Source: Prinsepia uniflora (taxonomy: Eukaryota; Streptophyta; Magnoliopsida; Rosales; Rosaceae). Taken from it: DNA of 64,000 bases. This document shows, in pieces, positions 1-12,542 of the stretch. Every line of letters starts with the position of its first letter. Within the stretch, counting starts at the first letter, position 1. Under the pieces are notes generated by a model. It was not told the origin of the DNA, made no database searches, and was given only the letters and a program-made list of their open reading frames with translations. Made by a program: the position numbers and the translations under genes. The stretch lies in the NCBI GenBank assembly GCA_032719365.1, contig CM064873.1, forward strand, positions 11,814,501 through 11,878,500. Reading direction: 5' to 3'.

Positions 1-14
1 AGGGACTCCTAGAC

Positions 15-2487
15 TGATAGGACCTATCCCAATCCCCCTGGATTATCGTGGGATGTGCCTGCTCCCGTCTGACACCGCGTGTCAGATCAGTGACAAACTC
101 GTCACCCGTTCGGGATTAGCCAGAGTATGCCAAGATCGGTGGTGGCATATGATGTCTCGATCTCTGCTATAGGCTGCATCCGCTATCAACCTGAAGGGTA
201 TTAAAAACCATAAAAACTGTGAGTGGATAAAGCAACAGTGTACTAAATTTTTTTTATCGAAAATACAATTATATCCTTCCCGTAAAAGCATGCATGCATC
301 ATAAAACATCATTTCAAATGCTTTCTCGGAAGCAAGGCATATTGCTCCCCAAATCAAATCCAATGAAAAATGCTTCTCAATCGAAGCTAATACCTTAGTA
401 GGGTCTCAGCCCCAAAACCAAAACATACAGGGTCTCAGCCCAAACATAAAACAAGTACGGGGCCTCAGCCCAAATCATAGGACACGTGGGAACTCATCCC
501 ATCCTCATCTCAGTGTCAGTCACGATTCCAATCCTAGCACATGTGCAAATAGCTCATGACCGCTCACAATCCTAGCATGTCACCATGAACACATCACCCG
601 TCGCGACCGTCTCTAGATCATCATGAACACATCACCTATCGATCTCAGAGAATAATATCAGCACTCCTAAGTCGAGCCTCCCTCAGTCATAGCCTCCTGC
701 CGCTGCTCGACAACAGGCAGTGCATCGTCACCTCTCCGGAATGAACACATCCGCAGTCTGGAGACGAGGGTCATATCACTCGGGACTCTAACCTGAATGT
801 CATCATCGATCGGGACTCTAACGCGATCGTCCGGGACTCTAACACGTAGTATCACACATAGGATTCTTCGAATCCTATCCAATTTATAACTGGGTATCAT
901 GCTCGAAATATAACCCATGATTCCTCGAATCCTAACAATTCACAACTGGGTTTCATGCCCGAAATATCTTTCGTAAAACTCATAACTGGGTCACAGCCCG
1001 ACTTATCTCACGTTTGACTATACTCTAAGTCAAACCTCAAATCAATTGGGTCGTACGCCCAAATGATATTTCCAAATCCGAAAACCATTTTCTCATTTTC
1101 AAACCACCTTCAAATCATCGTTCAACTGGGACTCGTGCCCGAGTCTCGACTTCATGCATCTCCGTGAAATCCTCCAAAATCTTAAATCAGTTCCTCGATT
1201 TCACGCCTCTCCGTGAAACCTTCAGAATCACATACAACTCATGCACGTAGTATACTTGGTCGAAGCCCAAACATCATATAAAACAGAAATTTTGAACTAG
1301 GTGCAATACGACATTTTCTACGAAAATGCCCAACAAATCATATTTAAAACACATGCACTCATGACATCTCAAATCATGTTCATAAACACATATAAAATAT
1401 TTATGCATGCATCAAATTCATAAAATAAAGTTCACTCACAGACCGTCCAAGTTGCGCCTTGATACGCACGCCATAAGCCTCTCCGGGCTAATTTGACCTC
1501 TTCGGGTCATCCAGACCTATCCAAAACATATTCAAAGGTTACTATTAACCTATACAAGTCCATATCAAGAACCCCCAACATTCTCGAAAAAGTCAACGTG
1601 TCCCAGATACGATTCCCTAAGCTTTAAACCTCATTTTGACCAACCTAACGATCTTCGATCGACTCGAAACCATCACCATTGGATTCGTATCGTCAAAACC
1701 TTTTAAATGGTCCTGGTTTCACCTTGAAATACATGCCCATGCGCCCCCACGAGCGGGTCAAAGCAAAAGTAAACCCTGACGTTAGTGGTCAACTGTCAAA
1801 GTCAATACTGACGTCATCGCTGATGTCAGCAGTGATGTCATCTGACATCTGACACGTGTCAATCTGACATGGTGACGTCATCTTCATCCCTGTCCTCTGT
1901 CCGTGTCAACCCATTTCCCTAAATCGGGTCGCGTAGACCTGCGACCCTGATCTCGTTCGTTCTTCCATCTCTGACCACCATTTTGTAAGCCGTTGCTTCT
2001 TACACGATCTTCTAGATCTCAGGAAGGGATCCCTGACCTCAAAACCATGAAATACGGGCTAGAAATTACTTGGGTAAGCTAAAAGTCCACATCCAAGCTT
2101 CAACCGCCCTGCCTGAACCGCCCGGCCATCCTCAGCCTTCGATTTCGATTCCCCTCGACTCGTAAAGACCCCAAGAATACAACCCAATCATTAGAAACAG
2201 CCCCCAACGTCCAAAACTGAAATTCGATATTTGAATTAAAAAGGGGCTTCGGGCTTACCGTTCCTCGGCCGTCCACGGAGGTCCTGCCGCCTCTTCGCTG
2301 TCACCTGATCTCTCAGCCATCCTCTATCACTCTCTCCCAGTCGAGCACAGGTGAGGAGGAAGGATTGGGGTTGTGGGTTCAATTGGGTTTCAGGTTTGGT
2401 TCGAATGAAGGAAATGAAGATGAAATGGGATGGTATGCATGTATGTAAAGGGTTGGGTAATGGATGAGTTACACTTGTCACTCATAC
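15..2487 (-). mobile_element. Tekay-like Ty3 LTR, truncated at its 5' end
   Basis: The left end starts TGATAGGACC and matches the inverted 3' end of the long LTRs found later in the window, followed by the shared GCTCCCGTCTGACAC block. The shared order of landmarks follows in antisense: the TCCACTCACAG motif near 1440, CACGCGCC-type sequence, then a TGTCACTCAT motif near 2470. Similarity stops at about 2487, several hundred bases short of a full LTR of about 2.85 kb, and no GGGTCGTTACA end is present. It contains no coding sequence; its small open frames are chance. Confidence 0.75.
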
Positions 2488-4170
2488 GTAATGATCATAC
2501 GTCTGTAATGCATTGTATGTCCCATAATAGGTCCCATTCTTCTACCCTTTCATCCGACATGCGTATTTTTGATTTTCCAATGGATTACGGGTGGTAGAAG
2601 GGAATGGAACATGGGGAGAACTCACCGGGCAGCCAAAGGGACTCAGGGAGATAGGGAAACCTGATAAAGATATGTGATTGAGGACGAAATTAGTACAACA
2701 AAAATGAGACAAAATTTGTAGAAACGAGGAGGCTAGGGGAGATTGGGCACATACAATTGCCATGTACAAGGAAAGACCAACAATAACCCGTGATACATCA
2801 AATATGAATCCTAGGATCCATTTATAAATTAAAAATGGTTACAGAAATAATCTAGTCAACAAATCACGTATAAACTCAAGGTAGGTAGGAGCGGACCGTG
2901 TCAATATTCTCTCAATTGATAATAATTGCATAATAAGTTAATAACTCTCTCAAGTTCTAAATTCTCATTCTCGACGTCAAGGTCAATTTTCCCCACTTTC
3001 TACGTCGTATTGTATTTCCTTTTTTACTTGAAAACATTTCTGAAGCCACACATGACATATGTCATGCTTTTAACCTCAAAACGTATTTATGCTATATAAG
3101 ACTTCCGGTCTAGCAACACCTACTCCCCCCACCTCCTCAAAACCTATTTGTGCAGTTTGTGATGTCTGAGTGTCGAGTGGAGAGTAACATTGAAAGTGTG
3201 ATACATAATATCTTAACTCTTTTGTTTTGGTAAAAAACATGATATCCTATCTATGCAACCTCTTTTTGAGATGGTTCAGTTTCTGTACATCTCTTGGAGA
3301 CATAAAACTGCAGTTCATGCAATTTTTGTTTTTAGTAAATGTTCTAAACATTATTTGTGTTGGGAAAACCTTGAGCCTCCTTGGTTATTTAATATTCTAA
3401 CTAAAGACGTAAATATTTATATTCGTCTCTTTTAATGAAATTTATATAATGTAAGTTGATTTTAATATTTTAAATGCATGTCGCACGCAAGTTTTCTCCA
3501 TGATCGTAACATAAACTCTATGCGACGTGAGGAATGTGCTTCCTTTAATTGATTTTAATATTTTAAATGTACCTGCATTGTAGAAAATAAAAACCCGAAG
3601 CCTAGAATCTTATCAAGAACAAATGAAGTGATCCATTTTTAATTCTTATGTCAATTACAAACGAAGTGGACCCAAATTTAATTAAATATGGTGGATTGAT
3701 CCTGTTATAATTACAATTTTAATATATGTGGTTTAAAAATGGTAATTTTACTGAATTTGATTTTTTTTTATTACACTGTAATGAAATTTTTTTGGAAATT
3801 ATCCATATAATATATCATTAGGGTTCGAACTTGAGACCAATTGTCTACACGTCAATACTAAAACTAATTGACTACGGAATTTGATTCTAATAACAATTTT
3901 ACTAATATTACACTAATAAGTGTAATTTATATGAGTTTAATCTATTAATTGTAAGACTCGACTTATTTCTATTATTTATCATTATTTATTTTTATTTATT
4001 TCATTCTTCAATACAACCCTGCATGAATTAAACTTTTATAAGTGTAACATATTACTCTCACCAATAAAAAGATTCTTAACAGATCCAAAATTTGCCATTA
4101 AATGTGGGAATTTGATTATTCTAAGTAAAATCAAACATAAATTTTCTTATTCCATGTAGCAGGCCTCATG
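2488..4170. other. AT-rich intergenic stretch, no gene seen
   Basis: About 1.7 kb between the truncated LTR and the hAT MITE. Short open frames at 2542-2769 and 3253-3435 show no recognisable domain, and the sequence around them is AT-rich with stops in all frames. I see no RNA gene or clear repeat. Confidence 0.5.
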
Positions 4171-4178
4171 TTTGACTC

Positions 4179-4724
4179 TAGGCGTGGCAATGGGTCGTGT
4201 CGTGTCATGAATTCTGTTTTACCTGTTTATGCCCAACCTGAATTCGATCCGTTTAATAATCATGTCAAGAATGTCCAACCCGAAACCGACCTGTTAATGA
4301 CCCGTGTAACCCGTTTAACCCATTTAATAAACAGGTCATACTTAAAACCCAATTAACCTATGACCCGTTTGACCCGTTTAACTCGTTTAACATGTTTAAC
4401 CTATTTAAATGATAAGATTTAATAGATATTTAGGTAGGTAAATGGGTAGATATATGGGTTAGTAATGACACGTTTATTAAATGGGTCAATATATAAGCCA
4501 ATATAAGGATTAACCTGTTAACCCGAAATCTACCCATTTATTAAACGGGTTAACAGGTCATTATGCGGGTTAACAGGTTGACCCAAAATCCACCCGTTTA
4601 ATAAACGGGTCATAACGGGTTGACCCGAAAATGACCCGAAATTTTAATCATGCGGGTTGACCCGGATAAATTTCGTGAGGGTTTCGAGTCGTGTATCGAG
4701 TAGTCTCAAAAATTGACACCCTTA
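4179..4724. mobile_element. hAT-type MITE
   Basis: The ends are imperfect terminal inverted repeats: TAGGCGTGGCAAT on the left and the complement of ATTGACACCCTTA on the right, typical of hAT elements. The flanking 8-bp target duplications are TTTGACTC (4171-4178) and TTTGCCTC (4725-4732), one mismatch apart; 8 bp is the hAT size. The 546-bp interior is filled with degenerate copies of GACCCGTTTAA and its complement and has no transposase. It is a non-autonomous element. Confidence 0.85.
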
Positions 4725-4930
4725 TTTGCCTCAATATTACCCATTACTTTAAGTAATAATCTATAATCTGTAAGTAGAAAATTAGAAAGGAACTTTTAAT
4801 ATAATTATAAAGTAGATTTTTCATGAGTCATCATCAATTTCAGTGTTTTCGCGTCAAGCTACATGATCTGAAGATCTAGCCAAAAATAATAAATGATCAA
4901 CTAATGAACCCTACATGAAATTGGATAGTG

Positions 4931-5043
4931 ATTTTTATTTTTATTTCAAAGGCACAATATTCTCAAACGAAAATTCCATTTTGCACTCCATTCTCATTAT
5001 TGGTGTTAAGTACACTCTATTCCCACCGAGTTGGTGCAAAATA
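4931..5043 (+). repeat. MULE left terminal inverted repeat
   Basis: Matches the reverse complement of 28824-28931 over about 110 bp with scattered mismatches. The outer end is T-rich (ATTTTTATTTCAAAGG) and the inner end is GTTGGTGCAAAATAG. Confidence 0.8.
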
Positions 5044-5339
5044 GGGGCGTCGAATAAAAGAGGTTGACGTGGAAGTGGTCAACGCTGGTATAGACGAAGT
5101 CGACGTGGAACCGACGTGGAATCAAACCATTCTCTCCCTTGCGGGCTAAATTTGAAATCAGATAATTGGGGATTTCATTTCGCACTATTGGAGAATTTTA
5201 GGATTTGGAGAAATCGCGATTTTGGGAGTTTCAGATGTTGGGGAAATTGGTAGCCCTACTCTCGACATTGGAGGTGTTTGAGAAGTCTTAAGACTGCTAC
5301 GAGGATGATTCGGCGAACCGAAGGGGTTGAGCAGCCCAT

Positions 5340-5577
5340 TTATGGTAATTGCTTCTTCATTTTCAGTTAGAAGAATATGTACTTTGTTTACTTAATTTCG
5401 ATTGGTTTTTGTATGGACTGGAATTATATTCACTATATGTATGTTGCATGGAATTGTATGTTGTTACTGATTGTGGAATTGCATGTGTATTAGATTGTGG
5501 AATTATAGGCACTTGGGAGGGGAATTGGAAATGGAAGTGTACGTTGTTTACTGGGACTGGAATTGTAGGCACTTGTG
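5340..5577 (+). repeat. GGAATTGTATGTTG tandem array, left part
   Basis: Degenerate repeats built on GGAATTGTATGTTG and ACTGGAATTGTAGGCACTTG. The same array resumes at 25921 on the far side of the LTR block, which shows that the LTR inserted into the array. The open frames across it are low-complexity artefacts. Confidence 0.75.
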
Positions 5578-7539
5578 TGTAACGGCATGGAAATTTAATT
5601 AATGTAAATTCGAAAAATTTAATGTAAAATGAATTTTTTGCCCCTGTATATATATTGTGGTCAAATATTGACTTTTGACTCGAGAGGTCAAGTGCACATG
5701 GACCGAGGTCTATTACGTAGATCGAGACGTTACGAGTTCGTAGACAGGCGGCACGTCGAGATCGAACATCATACAAAAAATTTACAGGTCAAAGAAGGTT
5801 TGATCGAATTTTACGATGCACGTATTGTAACGACCTGTCCCAAGTTTACGGGATTAATAAAGGATTAATTTAGGATTATCGTGACTAATCGGGAACTAGT
5901 CCCGAAATTTCAGACGATCGGCGTAAAATGACGATTTTACCCTTAGGAATGGATAAAAATTTGACTTTTGACTCGAAAGGTCAAATGCACGAGGACCGAG
6001 GATCGTTACGTAGATCGGGATGTTACGAGTCCATAGAGAGGTGACACGTCGAAATCAGACGTTTAACAGGAAAGTTACGGATCACGGAAGAAAAATAGAA
6101 ATATTCACATTTTACGAGGAAAGTGTACAAATGGCAGTTTTGGATTAAGTTGAAAATCTGGGTGGACTAATTGATGAGTGACAAGTGTCACCCATCTGAT
6201 TGGCCCAAACCCCAAGTAGTTGGGATATTTGTTCCTTCATCTTCTTTGTTCTCTCTAACCCGAAACCCACACAACACCTATCCCAAAACTCACACCCACA
6301 ATCACCATTCCTCATCCATTGTTGCTGGTGTGTAAAGGGAAGTAAGAGAGTGAAAGGAGACGATCACGGCGGTGGAAACGGTTTGGGAAACCATGGACGG
6401 TGGCCAAAAACCCGTAAAGGTAAATTTTGGATTTCAAAAATTTGAATTCAAGTTCTATGGATTGTTAGGGGTTTCTAATGATCGAAACATGTTCCTAGGG
6501 ACTGTGTGAGGCTGTAGGGATCGATTTTGAGGATTGAGGTGGCCGGAATTGACGGGAAATCGAGGTTGTAGGTGGACATCACTGTTCATCATGGGGAAGG
6601 TAATTTCTGGGCCTTATCTCATGTTTCTGGGTTTATAGACTTTTTCTAGGGAACAAGACGATCACATAGGAAGAAAAATGATAGGATTTGGTGACTAGAC
6701 GGCTGAGATACGGTCGGGTTAGGTATCGGGTCCAATTGACCTAGTTGCAGATAAACAGGTTGACCCGTCGAAAGCTAGACGATGATGACGTCAGCAGGGT
6801 GACATCATCATCTGTCAGAGGTATCAGGCCATATGGCCAATCAGGGGCTGCCACGTGGCAGTTGTCAGGTCTAGTCAGCACTGACATGTGTTAAACACGT
6901 GATACTATCAGACCTAAAACGTGTCAGACCTATCAAGCTAACATCAGTATGATGTCAGCCGTTGATTGCTGACATCAGCGTTGACTTTTGATAACGTCAA
7001 CGTTGACCAGGGACTTTGACCGCGCGCGTGGGTGTATGTGGGCACATATTTCAAGGTGAGACCAGTCCCATTCAAAAGGTATCAACATGGGCACAAATTG
7101 AGTTTTTTTGCCTAGGGAAGCATATTCGGGACACGTTGACTTTTTTGGAAGTTTTGAGGGTTTTTTATTAGGACTTGTCTAGATTGGTAGTGACCTTTAA
7201 GTATGTTTTGTATAGGTCCAAACGACCCAAAGAGTTCAGTATAGCCCCGAGTGGCTTACGACGCAGCTTGCAGGCGCGCAGCTTGGACGGTCTGTGAGTG
7301 GATATTTGATTTCTAAATATGATGCATGCATAACTATTTTATATGTTTTATGAACATGATTTGAGATGCCTTGAGTGCATATGATTGTAGTGTCTTGGCG
7401 TTTTCGTATAAATGTGGTATTGCACATATTTCGATGATTTATGCTTTATGATATACCTGGCCTAAGGTTTTTATACTTGCTTGTATTTTCAAATGATTTG
7501 AATGAGGAAATGATTTCGGATTTGGAAATATTATCCTGG

Positions 7540-7720
7540 GCTTGAGGTCCCGTTGATTTATGAGATATCGGGCTTGAGGCCCCGTTGGTTTATGAGATAT
7601 CGGGCTTGAGGCCTAATTGGTTTACGATATCGGGCTTGAGGCCCAGTTGGTTTATGATATCGAGCTTGAGTCCCAGTTCTGGTTTGTGAAATGAGATTTC
7701 GGGTTTGAGACCTTATTGAG
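7540..7720 (+). repeat. GGGCTTGAGGCCC minisatellite inside LTR
   Basis: About five imperfect copies of a 35-40 bp unit with the core ATCGGGCTTGAGGCC followed by GTTGGTTTATGA. Related arrays occur at the same LTR position in other copies, for example 11090-11310 and, inverted, 8850-8960. Confidence 0.75.
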
Positions 7721-10700
7721 ATGAGTCTCTATGAGATATGGATTGGATCGGATTCCCTGTATCCTTGTTTTGTGGAAATGGTTTGTGGAAACTATACCTG
7801 GGGCTGAGACCTTGTTGAAATTTTTTAGACTGGATTTGAGGTATAAATGGTTTATAATGATTTTCCACTATATTTGATTTCGGTTTACATACCATCCTTA
7901 TGGGTACTATGACACGACCCATCCCAATCCCACCGGGATTAACGAGGGATGTGTCATGCTCCCGTCTGACACGAAATGTCAGACAAGGGATAACTCAAAA
8001 CCTCAACCCATTCGGGGCTTCCAGAGCGCGCCAGGATCGGTGGAGGAGTGTGATGTCTCGGTCCCTGCTATAGTCAGCATCCGCGATCAAGCTGAAGGGC
8101 ATTAAAATCATTAAAAGTTGTGAGTGGACAAAAAATCAAAACACATTTTATAAGAAGACATTTATGCCCTTCACGAACAAGCATGCATGCATTCGAAAAC
8201 CAATAATCATATTATTTACTTTAATTAAATCATTAGGGCCTTAGCCCAAAACCATAAATCCAAATATGTGGGAACTCAGCCCGAAACCGTAAATCCAATC
8301 ATGTGGGCCATTACCCAAAATTACCAACACCGAAATACCATTTCCTAAATCCAATAAATCTGAAATCCAGATACACAATCCAGTAAATCCATAAATCACA
8401 ATCCAATCAAACACCTTTATATACCAATCCAAGGCATCCCAGACGCCTGACGTCCCAAACGTCATGTCATGGTCCATAAGCTACGCGTGCTGCCCGGGGT
8501 CTTAACCTGAGTTAATCTCTGACATCCCAAATTTCTGACGTCCCAGACGTCTAGCAATCCTGCTCTTGAGTCACTATATGGTCCGGTCACTCCGTAAAAT
8601 GACCCCTCGCAGACAATTCACTGTGACTACTCCAGCGTCCCAAGCGACTGGAGGAGACAATCCATAGATATAAGGATGGTATATGGAAAACGTTTCATAA
8701 ATCATCTCAAACCGTTCAAATGGGCTTATGCCCGGGATTTCCATAAAACCATTGTAAATCCAAAAATCCGACTTCTCAAATCCAAATCCATTTAGGGTCT
8801 CCGAACCCGAAACCACATTTATAACCCACAAATGAGACTCATGCCCGATATCATAACCAACTGGGCCTCAAGCTCGATCATGTAAACCATCTGGGCCTCC
8901 AGCGCGATGCCTCATTAAATCAAATGGACTCCAAGTCTGATAGTTCGTAAATCAAATGGGTCTCAAGCCCGATTCCATATTTCCAAATCCAAAATCATAC
9001 CATTGAACCATTATTAATATCACTATCACGTAGAAATATAGCGTAAAACTGTAAACCTCGAAATATGTGTAAATACGAAAATAACCTCGAAATACGTGCA
9101 AATATGGAAATCACCAATACCACAATCATCATCATATAAATCACATATGTAAAGCATATAAAATAGTTATGCATGCATCACAGTTTAGAAAAAAAAAATC
9201 CACTCACAGACCGTCCTAGTTGCTACTTCGATATGCGTGCTATAAGCCTTCCCGGGCTAATCATCATCTCCGGAACTCCCGGATGGGACGACCCGTCCCA
9301 AATTATCGGAATTAATTAAGAATTAATGACAGATTAGCGAGTCTAATCGGGGATTAGACGAGGATTAACGGACGAGCTGGGCGAAATGACGATTTTGCCC
9401 TTGGAATGGGCGAATCGTTGACTTTTCGTTCAGCTGGTCAAATGAACTTTGGCCGATGATTGTGACGTAGTTCGGGACATCACGAGTTCATAGACAGGTG
9501 GCACGCTCGATTCCAACGTTCGAGGAAGAAGTAATGTTTTTTGGAAGTTTGGGGGCAATTTGGTAATTTGGTTGAATAGGAGCAAAGAGTTGACTTTTGA
9601 CCCAGGAGGTCCAATGGCCGAGGATCGAGGACTGTTACGTAGATCGGGACGATATGAATCCATAGACAGGCGGCACGTCGAATTCGGACATTCGACGGAA
9701 AAGTTACGGTTCACGGAAGTTCAAAAGTACTATTACAAGAATTACGAAACATATACTTTTTGGAATTATGTGGGCCCAGATATTTGTCCCAAGGCTCAAT
9801 GGATGAGTGTCAAGTGTCACCCATCCACTAGACATCATTTTTCATTCATGCATATCCCATTCCTCTTCATCGATCATTTTCCATCCACTAAACCCAAAAC
9901 CCGATTACCTCCCAACCCAATCCAACCATCCTTCCCATTTGAGCATGCTTGAGAGACCAAGGGAGTGTGAGGAGTGCAAGCCGATGCTGGTGGCTGGCCA
10001 GGAACAACGCCGCCGTGGACGGCGGCCATGGACCGAGCAAGGTACTCGGTTTGCCCATTTTTCCCTTTTAATTCGATTTATATGTTATGGTTAGTTTTGG
10101 ATTATTAGGGAATGTTTATTAGGTTGCTTAGGAAGTGTAGAGGAGGTTTTGGTGGCGGTTTGACGGCTGAGGAGCCGTGGGAGGAAAAATGGAAAACTGA
10201 ACCGTTAGGACCAAAAATCAAACCGTGGGTTTTAGTTGTTTTCTTTTAGGTTTCTTGATTGGAAATGATAGAAAACATCAAAAGAGGAAGAATGGAATCA
10301 AAAAGGAAAAGATGGGATGAAAATTGGGGGAGAAACTAGGCCGGACCGGTCACGCCGGTCGAGGCGAACTAGTGAACCAGCTCGACCCGGTTTAGTCGTT
10401 TGGAGAAGATGTATAGTCCTGGCGCGTGAGGCCCACGGGCAGGACATTCTTGAGGCACGTGTGAGTGCGTGGTGAGGTTTTTGAGGATGGTTCCAACATG
10501 TCAAATCATCTATTCGATGTAACGAACATTTTGGGACTGGTTTCGTGTCGATCAGACATCGTTTCGATATAGTTCGGACTGTCCGAAGGTTTAGGTTCGC
10601 GTTTAAAAATAGTTAGAAATTCCGAAAAATTACGGGACTTTAGTGAAGGGTTATTTAAGTAGTTAGTAACCCTCTAAATTAATTTGGATAGATTTGGGAA

Positions 10701-12299
10701 TCCCGGAGGCGATGATTGGCCCGGGAAAGCGTTTTGGCACGCCTATCTAGGCGCAGCTTCGGACGGTCTGTGAGTGGACATGTTTTATGAATTCGATGCA
10801 TGCATAAATGTTTTATAATTGTTTTAAAAACATGTTTTGTGATTCCATGAGTGCATTTGTTTGTGGTAGCCTAGGATTTACGTATTTGCACGTATTTCGA
10901 GATTTGCAGTTTTATACGATGCTTGTACGTGCTAGGTTTTGAATGAGGGTTTAATAAATTGGTTTTGGATTTAGAAATATGAAATTGTCCAGGAGACCCA
11001 TTTGATTTACGAATTCTAGGACTTGGAGTTCATTTGATTTGACGAGGAATCGGACCGAGGGTCCATTAGAGTTACATGATCGAGCCGAGGGTCCTGTTGG
11101 TTTACGAATCCGGGCTTGAGGTCCATTTGGGTGTAATCTCGAGCTTGAGACCCATTTGACTGTAGTATCGGGCTTGAGGCCCTGTTGGTTGTGAAATTGA
11201 GCTTGAGGCTCCGTTGCTTTATGGTTTCGGGCTTAGGGCCCAGTTAGCTGTGATATCGGGCTTGAGGCCCCGTTGATTGTGAAATCGGGCTTGAGTCCCA
11301 GTTCGGATTATGAAATGAGAATTCGGGCATGAGACCCTATTGAACTGTGGATTTAGGCCGAGGCCTGTAAAAGTGAATTTGAATCGGATTCGAGGAATCC
11401 TGTTGAGATGAATCGGGTATGAGACCCAGTTGAAATATGTTTTGAGAAAGAAAGAAAGTATTTGAAAATAAATATGAACCATCCATATGATTTATATGGT
11501 CTCCTCCAGATGTCGACCTGGAGAGTCACGATCCACAGACCAGAGTGGGTATCCCCATAGGGATCCGTTCCAGGAGTGGAAGTTATGATGTGGTCCCGGA
11601 CCAAATTCTGGAGAGATGTGTGGACTAGATCCGGAGATTGAGCTCGGACTAGATCCAGAGATAGAACCTCCCAGATGGAGAATTCCTGGGGGAAGACATG
11701 GAGTGAGACCTCGAGTGGTGTGCACACTAGTATATAGATGATATCGTGATATATATCGGGGATGTGTTCCCTAGGGGCTGTGTGCCCCGAGTTGGCATCT
11801 TCTCGGAAGTGCCGCGGATGGGTTATACATATATTGATACGTATGTGGTACTTATGGAAAGTGATTTGGGGGCGGAGACCCCATGTTTTATGTTTTGGAA
11901 AGTGGTTTGGGGCAGAGACCCCGTATTCTATGTTTTAGTATTTCGCTGACGATATGGATTTGGGCTGAGTTCCCACATGTATTGGTTTATGGTTTTGAAG
12001 TTTGTGATTTCGGGTTGGGGACCCATAAATGGATTTATGGTTCATGACAGTTTATGGAGACCGGGCATGAATCCTTGAAAGGGTTGAGATTATGTTTGAC
12101 AAATGGTTTTATGAACGTTTTGGTAAACGGTTTTTGAATGCATGCATATGCTTTTAGTGAAGGGCATAAATGTCTTTATGTGAAACAGTTTTTAAATGAA
12201 ATGTTTATTTTGTCCACTCACGACTTTTGATGTTTTAATGCCCTTTAGGTTGTTCGCGGATGCGGGCTGTAGGAGAGACGAGACATCATACTCCTCATA

Positions 12300-12542
12300 C
12301 GAAATGGTAGATTGACAAGTGGTGTCAATTCGTAACGTACAATTTCTGTCATTCGATGTGGTCAAGTCTAGTCGATATGACGTGAGTATTAGTGGTACGT
12401 CTGGGTGCAGACAAGTTTTTTGTTGACTAGTGGGTGTACTAGTGTACACGTGTTGTGAGATCGAATTATTTCCACTAGGGAAGAACGGTTGGAATTATAT
12501 CGGTTGGAATTTCGAGGACGAAATTAATTAAGGAGGGAAGGT
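12300..12542 (+). other. Internal remnant and polypurine tract of the Ty3 derivative
   Basis: About 240 bp that matches neither LTR and ends in a purine-rich tract at about 12524-12541 directly before the TGTAACGACC start of the right LTR. It is the only non-LTR piece of this family in the window and the basis for assigning the family to Tekay-like Ty3 elements. Confidence 0.65.
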
